Part shown: piece after piece, positions 8,060-12,408 of the stretch
Layout: each line of letters starts with the position of its first letter
Numbering within the stretch: the stretch's first letter is position 1
Source: JAZGBC01 sp036444495
Lineage (GTDB): Bacteria > Pseudomonadota > Alphaproteobacteria > Kiloniellales > J153
DNA: 12,408 bases
Assembly: GCA_036444495.1 (NCBI GenBank)
Contig: JAZGBC010000227.1
Coordinates: 1-12,408 of the forward strand
Direction of reading: 5' to 3'
Made by a program: the position numbers and the translations under genes
Notes under the pieces: model-generated
What the model saw: only the letters and a program-made list of their open reading frames with translations
The model's database searches: none
Told to the model about the DNA's origin: nothing

Positions 8060-8827
8060 TCAGACCCTGAATACGTAGGTCTTGCCGGCCTCGCGCTCGA
8101 TGTCGGGCGGGAAGCTCTCGCGCTTGTCGGCGAAGTAGCGCAGCCGGTGATCTCCCTCGGAAGTGCGGTTGTAGGTGACGTAGAGCACCCGGCGCGGCCC
8201 GGCGGTAAAATTCGGGTCCGAGCGGTGCGGCGCGTAGGAATCGAAGAACATGGCGTCCCCGGGGCGTGTCGGGTAGGAGACGAACTCCATATCCGCGATC
8301 TCCTGCTCGCTAAGCGGGGTCCATTCGTTTCCCACCAGGCCCTTGTCGTGAAACCGGGCGGCGAGTTCCAGGCAGCCGTTTTCCGCCGTGGCCGCGTCGA
8401 TACTGATCAGGCCGGTGATGTAATAGCCGGCATAGTCGTTCCAGCCCGCCTGCGCGTCCTGGTGCACCTTGAAGCCGTCGCCGCCGGGCAGTTTGAAGTT
8501 GATCTTGTCCTTGAACAGGACCGCCTCCTCGCTCAGCAGGTCCGAGACGGCATCGCGCATCCGGCTCTCCAGGAACAGCTTGCGGAAGCCCGCGTGATAG
8601 GGGGTCAGGTCCTCGATGCGCTGGAGGATGCGCTTGTCCGGCTCGGTCAGGCTGTCCTCGCGGTAGACCATGTGCCGGCCCGGCTCCTCGGGCCAGGCGG
8701 TCACCTCTTCCGTCCAGGCGGTGATGTCGAGCATTTCGGCTTCGCCCGCGAACCCGGGCAAGAAAATGAAGCCGTCGCGCTGGAAGGCCTCGACCTGCTC
8801 TTGGGTAAGAATCCTGTGTTCCTGCAT
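8060..8827 (-). CDS. PhyH-family Fe(II)/2-oxoglutarate dioxygenase
   Basis: 255 residues, similar in size to bacterial phytanoyl-CoA dioxygenase (PhyH) family proteins, which use Fe(II), O2 and 2-oxoglutarate to hydroxylate varied small molecules and lipids. The iron triad is visible: HxD at His122-Gln-Asp124 in GFKVHQDAQAGW, and the distal His201 in FFDSYAPHRSDPN, with Arg212/Arg213 in the 2-oxoglutarate-binding position before VLYVTYN. The LFKDKINFKLPGGDGF segment (104-119), the SYAPHRS motif and the EGDHRLRYFADKR tail resemble the branch containing phosphonate dioxygenases such as PhnY. That is recall, not a search, and the substrate is unknown. The Shine-Dalgarno is poor: AAGGA lies 15 nt before the ATG. 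It is the last of four accessory enzyme genes and lies 59 nt upstream of hpnB, so a hopanoid or other lipid substrate is possible but unproven. Confidence 0.82.
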   Translation of the reverse strand: MQEHRILTQEQVEAFQRDGFIFLPGFAGEAEMLDITAWTEEVTAWPEEPGRHMVYREDSLTEPDKRILQRIEDLTPYHAGFRKLFLESRMRDAVSDLLSEEAVLFKDKINFKLPGGDGFKVHQDAQAGWNDYAGYYITGLISIDAATAENGCLELAARFHDKGLVGNEWTPLSEQEIADMEFVSYPTRPGDAMFFDSYAPHRSDPNFTAGPRRVLYVTYNRTSEGDHRLRYFADKRESFPPDIEREAGKTYVFRV

Positions 8828-8891
8828 AACGCCCGAGTCTTTTCCTTAAATCATCGGGGAATGCAAGTGGCAATCCAGGGCGGTCCCGGTT

Positions 8892-9476
8892 TCAAACCAG
8901 CGCGTTGAAGCGCTTGAGGTAGCGCGCCTTGGCCTCGGCGGGCGGCAGGGCCTTGAGGCGCGGGGGCTCCAGGCCCCGCGGCCGGTCGAACAAGCGCCCC
9001 GCCTCGGCCTCGGCGAAGCCGGCCAATTGGGTGGCCTCCAGATAGGCGGCCGCCCGGTCGGCGCGCTTGATCAACCGCTTGACGGTCTCCGGCGGCTCGG
9101 CGGGCAGCCCGAAACGCAGGTGGATGGCGCGCAGCAAGCGCTTCTCCAGGGCCTGGTAATCCATCCCCACCACTGCCTTGAAGGGCGTAATCAGGTCGCC
9201 GATGACGTACTCGGACGCGTCGTGCAGCAGGGCGGTGAGGCGCCAGCGCCGCGGCGTGTCGGGCCGGAATCGACCCACCAGCCGCTCCACAAGCAAGCAA
9301 TGCTGAGCCACGCTGAAAGACCAGTCACCGGAGGTCTGGCCGTTCCAGCGGGCCACGCGCGAAAGTCCGTGGGCGATATCCTCGATTTCCACGTCCAGCG
9401 GCGAGGGGTCCAAGAGGTCGAGCCGCCGGCCGCTCAGCATGCGTTGCCAGGCCCGCGCGGAGGGTTTTCTCGCCAT
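8892..9476 (-). CDS. YfbR-like HD-domain phosphohydrolase
   Basis: 194 residues, about the length of YfbR-type 5'-deoxynucleotidases. The HD metal site can be read as His59 (VAQHC), His85-Asp86 in LLHDASEYVIGDLITPFK (84-101) and Asp140 in KRADRAAAYLEA. Glu89, three residues after the HD pair, and the GDLITPFK sequence match the YfbR pattern. Enzymes of this group hydrolyse phosphate from (deoxy)nucleoside monophosphates with one divalent metal, so a nucleotide or similar phosphomonoester is the likely substrate. The N-terminal RMLSGRRLDLLDPSP is a common start in alphaproteobacterial members, as far as I recall. It starts 5 nt after the amidotransferase stop, which suggests coupled translation, and 64 nt separate it from the dioxygenase gene. 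The additional histidines of the oxygenase PhnZ are absent. Confidence 0.85.
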   Translation of the reverse strand: MARKPSARAWQRMLSGRRLDLLDPSPLDVEIEDIAHGLSRVARWNGQTSGDWSFSVAQHCLLVERLVGRFRPDTPRRWRLTALLHDASEYVIGDLITPFKAVVGMDYQALEKRLLRAIHLRFGLPAEPPETVKRLIKRADRAAAYLEATQLAGFAEAEAGRLFDRPRGLEPPRLKALPPAEAKARYLKRFNALV

Positions 9477-9481
9477 GGCGG

Positions 9482-10339
9482 TCAGCGCCGCAGGTTGGGC
9501 AGCACCAGGAAGTCGATCCAGTTACGCACCTCGGCGCGGCGAATGTCCTCGCTCATCACGTCCTCGTCGATGCCGAGCCGCCAGGCGATGTCCTTGCGGC
9601 CCGGGTCCTGATGCAGCGCCTCGAGCTCGTCGACGAAATCCTGTGCGGCGTCGAGATCGCGGAAGAAGTCCCTGTCTACCAGTTTCTGCTTGCGGCAGTA
9701 GCAGAGGCGCGCCAGCTCGTGCAGGTCGTACTCGGGGTGATACTGCAGCCCCCAGAAGACCCCGCCCTCGTGGGTGACCGCCAGGGACTGCACCTGGGTG
9801 TGATCGTTGGACGCCAGGAGCAACCCGCCCGGCGGCAGGTGGGTAACCTCGTCGTCGTGGCTGATGAAGGCGTCGAAGACGCTTTTCTTGCCGCTGTAAA
9901 GCGGGTGACCGCGTCCTTCCGGGGTCAGCCTGATCTTGCGCGCGAAGCCCATCTCGCGGCCCTTGGGGTTGGCCGCGCAGAGTCCGCCGGCCGCCACTGC
10001 GGCGATCTGCGCCGCCCAGCAGCTGCCGAAGCTGGGGATCTTGGCTTTGAAGGCGGCCTTGGCGAAGTCGATCTGGGGGGTGACCTTGGGGTCGTCGGCA
10101 TAGACGGTCAGGCTGGACCCGGTCCAGGCGATGCCGTCGTACTGCGCGATGGCCGTGCCCTGGGGCAGCCCGGCGCCCGGGTCCGCCGGACAGACGATTT
10201 CCACCACCGCATCCGGCAGGCAGCCCTTGAGCATCCGGGCGTAAAGCTCGCCGGCCGTGGTTGCGCCGCCGGCCGAGAGGTCCTCGCGCCCCTCGCGCGA
10301 ATAGCCGTCGACGACCAGGAATCGGACTTCATTGGCCAT
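9482..10339 (-). CDS. Class I (type 1) glutamine amidotransferase-like protein
   Basis: 285 residues. The fold is a class I (triad) glutaminase: DGIAWTGSSLTVY (68-80), the nucleophile elbow GSCWAAQ with Cys107 (105-111), and the His201/Glu203 pair in GLQYHPEYD (197-205). Such domains release ammonia from glutamine for a partner synthetase, or act as gamma-glutamyl hydrolases or peptidases. No synthetase domain is fused and none is encoded nearby in the window, so the acceptor is unknown. The last 75-80 residues form a charged extension ending AEVRNWIDFLVLPNLRR that is not part of the basic glutaminase fold. The closest general similarity is to the GuaA-type amidotransferase domain. The gene lies 24 nt after the HAD gene and 5 nt before the HD gene. 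Confidence 0.85.
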   Translation of the reverse strand: MANEVRFLVVDGYSREGREDLSAGGATTAGELYARMLKGCLPDAVVEIVCPADPGAGLPQGTAIAQYDGIAWTGSSLTVYADDPKVTPQIDFAKAAFKAKIPSFGSCWAAQIAAVAAGGLCAANPKGREMGFARKIRLTPEGRGHPLYSGKKSVFDAFISHDDEVTHLPPGGLLLASNDHTQVQSLAVTHEGGVFWGLQYHPEYDLHELARLCYCRKQKLVDRDFFRDLDAAQDFVDELEALHQDPGRKDIAWRLGIDEDVMSEDIRRAEVRNWIDFLVLPNLRR

Positions 10340-10363
10340 GGTGTGGGTTTCCCGAAACTCGTC

Positions 10364-11125
10364 TCAGGCGGCCTCGGCCGCCGCCAGGCCGTCGATGATC
10401 CCCGGCAGGTCCGTGGCCCGGGCGCAGATGGCGTCCGCCGTCGTTATGTCCTTGTCCCTATCGCGGCTGGCGGTCAAGAGCACCGCCTTCATGCCGATGG
10501 CCTGCGGCCCCTTGACGTCATTGTGGTCGCGGTCGCCCACGTGGACCATTTCCTCGACCGCCACGCCCATCTGCCGGGCCACCGAATCGAAGACATCGCG
10601 GTGCGGCTTGGAGTGACCCGCCTCGTCGGAGAAGGCGAAGCCGCTGAAATACTGGCGCAAACCATAGCGGTCCAGGAGCTGGCGCAGGCCGGTTCCGGGG
10701 GTCACGATGGCGTCGGAGACGATGCCCAGCTTGTAGCGCGTCGACAGCTCCTGAATCGCCTTGTCCATGCCCTCGATGAGATCGGGCGGAATATCCACCT
10801 CCATCTCCGCGTGCCCCTGGACCACATGGGCGAGGGCGTCTTCGGAGAGATCGCGTCCCAGACCCGCCAGCGCCACCCGCAGGCGTTCGTCGATCAGCCA
10901 GGTGACGTGCTGATCGTGCCAGACGTGGTTGAAGGCGGCCTCCATCACGTCGTAGGCCAGGAAGACCTCGTCCCGGCCGATAGGCTCCTCGGCATTGAGC
11001 GCCTCCCAGAGCAGATGGCGGCGCTCTTCCCGCTTGGAGCGCAGGCCGCGGGCGGTGCGCTTGGGCTCGTCCGAATCGTCGTGGACGATAGTATCCCAAA
11101 TGTCGAAGGTTACCGCCTTGATCAT
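10364..11125 (-). CDS. HAD-superfamily hydrolase with atypical motif I
   Basis: 253 residues. It is a HAD-like protein with a helical cap: motif I VTFDIWDTI (5-13) with nucleophile Asp8, motif II LGIVSDA (133-139) with Ser137, motif III Lys173 in GHSKPHRDVF (170-179), and motif IV VHVGDRDHNDVKG (195-206? the GD pair is at 197-198). In motif I the residue two after the nucleophile is Trp10, where phosphatases have the acid/base Asp. L-2-haloacid dehalogenases have Tyr there, so this may not be an ordinary phosphatase. Residues 16-40 (HDDSDEPKRTARGL...) are a charged insertion between motif I and the cap. The ATG at 11125 has AGGGA about 8 nt upstream. It is the first gene of the minus-strand run and is divergent from the TetR gene. 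Confidence 0.87.
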   Translation of the reverse strand: MIKAVTFDIWDTIVHDDSDEPKRTARGLRSKREERRHLLWEALNAEEPIGRDEVFLAYDVMEAAFNHVWHDQHVTWLIDERLRVALAGLGRDLSEDALAHVVQGHAEMEVDIPPDLIEGMDKAIQELSTRYKLGIVSDAIVTPGTGLRQLLDRYGLRQYFSGFAFSDEAGHSKPHRDVFDSVARQMGVAVEEMVHVGDRDHNDVKGPQAIGMKAVLLTASRDRDKDITTADAICARATDLPGIIDGLAAAEAA

Positions 11126-11141
11126 GCTGCTTTCCCTGGCC

Positions 11142-11160
11142 CGGCCCGAAAGGCCGCAAA
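11142..11160. repeat. Imperfect direct repeat, copy 1
   Basis: CGGCCCGAAAGGCCGCAAA. It matches copy 2 (11259-11278) apart from a few inserted or deleted bases, and contains a GGCC-N-GGCC inverted core. It lies 17-35 nt before the HAD gene, next to the weak minus-strand -10 candidate. A regulator-binding role is a guess. Confidence 0.35.
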
Positions 11161-11187
11161 CCTAGCGCCCGCCCCGGGTCACAGCAA
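11159..11187 (-). promoter_or_regulatory. Weak candidate promoter for the HAD-led enzyme operon
   Basis: On the minus strand TTGCTG (11187-11182) and TAGGTT (11164-11159) are separated by exactly 17 nt. Each hexamer matches the sigma-70 consensus at only three of six positions and the spacer is very GC-rich, so this is weak. The position, about 27 nt of leader before the HAD start, is sensible. Confidence 0.22.
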
Positions 11188-11258
11188 TAAACATTTGCTC
11201 CTTGGGGCCCGGGAAATGGGGCCGTCTCCCCGGCGGCCGCGGCCCGGGTCCCATGAAC

Positions 11259-11278
11259 CGGCCGAAAGGTCCCGCAAA
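11259..11278. repeat. Imperfect direct repeat, copy 2
   Basis: CGGCCGAAAGGTCCCGCAAA, the partner of copy 1 about 117 nt away. It lies about 50 nt upstream of the TetR -10 element. A more degenerate third version, GGCCGGAAAACCGC, is at about 11302-11315. Confidence 0.35.
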
Positions 11279-11323
11279 GGGCGGAATCGAGGTGATTTGG
11301 AGGCCGGAAAACCGCTTTTTCTG

Positions 11324-11332
11324 TGGTATAAT
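11324..11332 (+). promoter_or_regulatory. Extended -10 promoter of the TetR gene
   Basis: TGGTATAAT: a perfect TATAAT (11327-11332) preceded by the TGn extension. No good -35 is found at 16-18 nt, as expected for extended -10 promoters. Transcription would start near 11339-11340, leaving a leader of about 75 nt. The palindrome GGACAGTCC (11341-11349) sits at the predicted start, where a repressor could bind. Confidence 0.7.
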
Positions 11333-11403
11333 GCGCCCTTGGACAGTCCTGGCCGAGGCGCTAGGGTGAATCGTTGCCGGCCGCCCCTGGAGGGTGCGCT
11401 GGT

Positions 11404-11408
11404 GGAGG
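11404..11408 (+). promoter_or_regulatory. Shine-Dalgarno of the TetR gene (GGAGG)
   Basis: GGAGG lies 5 nt before the ATG at 11414. It decides this start over the in-frame GTG codons at 11366 and 11402; the former also has a GAGG 7 nt upstream and would add 16 residues. Confidence 0.65.
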
Positions 11409-11413
11409 CAAGA

Positions 11414-12079
11414 ATGCCTGAGGTGCTCGTTCAAGCCCCGAGAGTCGTGGAGCCCTTGACGGCCGAGCCGCTGGGTGACTCGCCCAAGCGCCAGGCCATC
11501 GTCCAGGCGGCGACCGAGTTGTTCCTGGAGGCCGGATACGGCGCGGTCAGCATGGACTCCATCGCCGCCCGGGCCGGGGTGTCCAAGCGCACGGTCTATA
11601 GCTATTTCCCTGGCAAGGACGCGCTCTTCGGCGCCGTCATGGGCAACGTCTGTATCGGCGTCGTCGGGGTCCGGGCGCCGACCGAGCTCACGAGCGGGCC
11701 GCTGCGCCAGGTCCTCATGGACTACGGGCGCAACTTTTTGACCCTAATCACCTCGCCCCAGGCGCTGGCCATCTACCGGGTCGTGGCCGCCGAGGCGGTG
11801 CGGTTCCCCGAACTCGGCGAGGTGTTCTACCGGCTCGGGCCGCAACGCTGCACCGATACCCTGGCCGGCTATCTGCGCGAGCAGGACGGGGAGGGGAACC
11901 TGCGCGTGCCCGATTCCGCCGCCGCCGCCGCCCAATTTCTCGCCATGGTCAAGGGTCCGGTGCATATGCGCCTGACGCTCGGCGTGGGCGAGCGGCCAAG
12001 CGCCCGCGACCTCGAAGCCGTGGTCGGCTCCGCGGTCGAGGCCTTCCTGCGCGCCTACCGGTGCGGCGATACCCCGTAA
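11414..12079 (+). CDS. TetR/AcrR-family regulator, AefR-like
   Basis: 221 residues. The N-terminal DNA-binding domain is at about 25-72: KRQAIVQAATELFLEAGYGAVSMDSIAARAGVSKRTVYSYFPGKDALF (shown here in parts: SPKRQAIVQAATELF, then AARAGVSKRTVYSYF as the helix-turn-helix), the standard TetR pattern. The C-terminal ligand/dimer domain contains VVAAEAVRFPELGEVFYRLG and AAQFLAMVKGPVHMRL, which resemble the AefR-like C-terminal domain. Such proteins usually repress genes next to them and are released by a small ligand. The ligand cannot be told from the sequence. About 24 residues precede the DNA-binding domain. The gene has its own extended -10 promoter and is divergent from the four-enzyme/hpn run, the classical layout for local repression. 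It converges on the DUF3179 gene with a 17-nt gap. Confidence 0.92.
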   Translation: MPEVLVQAPRVVEPLTAEPLGDSPKRQAIVQAATELFLEAGYGAVSMDSIAARAGVSKRTVYSYFPGKDALFGAVMGNVCIGVVGVRAPTELTSGPLRQVLMDYGRNFLTLITSPQALAIYRVVAAEAVRFPELGEVFYRLGPQRCTDTLAGYLREQDGEGNLRVPDSAAAAAQFLAMVKGPVHMRLTLGVGERPSARDLEAVVGSAVEAFLRAYRCGDTP

Positions 12080-12096
12080 TTCCGTTTTTTAGCCGA

Positions 12097-12408
12097 TCAT
12101 TCGATATGCCACACGCCGTCCGGCCGGAAGGCGTGGAAGACGAAGGCGAAGGTGACGTCGTAAGGGATGTCAACCAGGCCGCTTGCTTCCCGGCGTTGGA
12201 CGATGACGTTGCCCACGTCACGGCCTTCCGAAATATCTCGGCTGTCCAGCGCGGAGTTCTGGCCCGCTTCCCAGGTGAGCACCAGATCACCGGTCTCGAC
12301 CCGGCCCTTCCTACGCAGGAGATCGAGCGACCAGGCCTGGTCTCCGATCGCCACGACCCGGGCCATGGGCGCGATGTTCTCCGGATAGCTGCCGGTGTAG
12401 AGGAAGGG
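12097..12408 (-). CDS. DUF3179-domain protein, C-terminal part
   Basis: The last 103 residues of a gene that enters from the right edge; the frame stays open to 12408 (PFLYTGSYPENIAP before the first internal Met), so the ATG at 12366 is not the true start. The sequence, with SYPENIAPMARVV, AWSLDLLRRKGRVETGDLVL, WEAGQNSALDSRDISEGRDV and YDVTFAFVFHAF in order, matches the C-terminal part of DUF3179 proteins as I remember them. These are usually over 300 residues, often exported, and of unknown function. It is convergent with the TetR gene. Only a T6 run (12085-12090) without a clear stem lies between them, so no terminator is called. Confidence 0.75.
   Translation of the reverse strand, partial: PFLYTGSYPENIAPMARVVAIGDQAWSLDLLRRKGRVETGDLVLTWEAGQNSALDSRDISEGRDVGNVIVQRREASGLVDIPYDVTFAFVFHAFRPDGVWHIE

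Larger units (their letters stand above)
11126..11413. other. 288-nt divergent intergenic region
   Basis: It separates the start of the HAD gene (minus) from the TetR gene (plus). It is GC-rich except for two short AT-richer spots at 11185-11197 and 11308-11332. It contains the extended -10 of the TetR gene, a weak candidate promoter for the enzyme operon, two imperfect direct repeats and a 9-nt palindrome (GGACAGTCC) near the predicted TetR transcription start. I see no gene in it. Confidence 0.7.

Noticed and set aside
8060..9476. A PhnY-PhnZ phosphonate oxidation pair
   Set aside because: The HD protein lacks the extra metal-binding histidines of PhnZ and carries the YfbR-type HDASE and GDLITP motifs. 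No phosphonate transporter or transaminase is seen in the window.
11162..11194. A ten-codon minus-strand ORF (MFIAVTRGGR) preceded by AAGGAG, as a leader peptide of the HAD operon
   Set aside because: The Shine-Dalgarno is only 3 nt from the ATG, and the peptide has no run of a regulatory amino acid and no attenuator hairpin after it.
9611..11413. A very long open frame on the plus strand leading into the TetR gene, as if TetR had a 600-residue N-terminal domain
   Set aside because: It is antisense to the amidotransferase and HAD genes, which have intact motifs. A perfect -10 and a GGAGG Shine-Dalgarno place the real TetR start at 11414.
12080..12096. An intrinsic terminator between the TetR and DUF3179 genes
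   Set aside because: There is a T6 run, but I could not find a stable stem just before it.
1..12408. Mobile element, CRISPR array, tRNA or rRNA
   Set aside because: I found no spaced direct-repeat arrays, transposase or integrase genes, or RNA gene signatures on either strand by reading.

Overview
The window is GC-rich, almost fully coding DNA from a Gram-negative-type bacterium. The gene content (a classic hpn hopanoid cluster, a YfbR-like HD protein, an AefR-type TetR regulator, a DUF3179 protein) and the Shine-Dalgarno usage suggest a proteobacterium, most likely an alphaproteobacterium of Rhodospirillales type. The class assignment is an inference. I see no rRNA, tRNA, CRISPR, insertion sequence or phage gene.

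Region 1 (1-8000) is a hopanoid biosynthesis locus. On the minus strand, in transcription order, lie hpnB (glycosyltransferase-like), hpnC and hpnD (trans-isoprenyl synthases), hpnE (FAD amine-oxidase-like), shc/hpnF (squalene-hopene cyclase) and hpnG (adenosylhopane nucleoside phosphorylase). HpnC, HpnD and HpnE convert farnesyl diphosphate to squalene, via presqualene diphosphate and hydroxysqualene. Shc cyclises squalene to hopene. HpnH adds a 5'-deoxyadenosyl group and HpnG removes adenine, leading towards ribosylhopane and bacteriohopanetetrol. The order B-C-D-E-F-G is the textbook one, but hpnH sits on the opposite strand, converges on hpnG and overlaps its 3' end by 18 nt. It runs off the left edge. 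The only sizeable gap inside the operon is a 120-nt AT-rich stretch before shc.

Region 2 (8060-11125) is a same-strand run of four enzyme genes directly upstream of hpnB: a HAD-superfamily protein with an atypical motif I, a class I glutamine amidotransferase-like protein, a YfbR-like HD phosphohydrolase and a PhyH-type Fe(II)/2-oxoglutarate dioxygenase. Spacing (24, 5, 64 and then 59 nt to hpnB) allows one transcript from 11125 to 802. No substrate can be read from the sequence. This is the least explained part of the window.

Region 3 (11126-12408) holds a 288-nt divergent intergenic region with a perfect extended -10 for the regulator and a pair of imperfect direct repeats. It is followed by a TetR/AefR-like repressor on the plus strand and the C-terminal part of a DUF3179 protein on the minus strand, running off the right edge. 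The TetR protein is well placed to control itself and the divergent enzyme operon, but no operator is proven.
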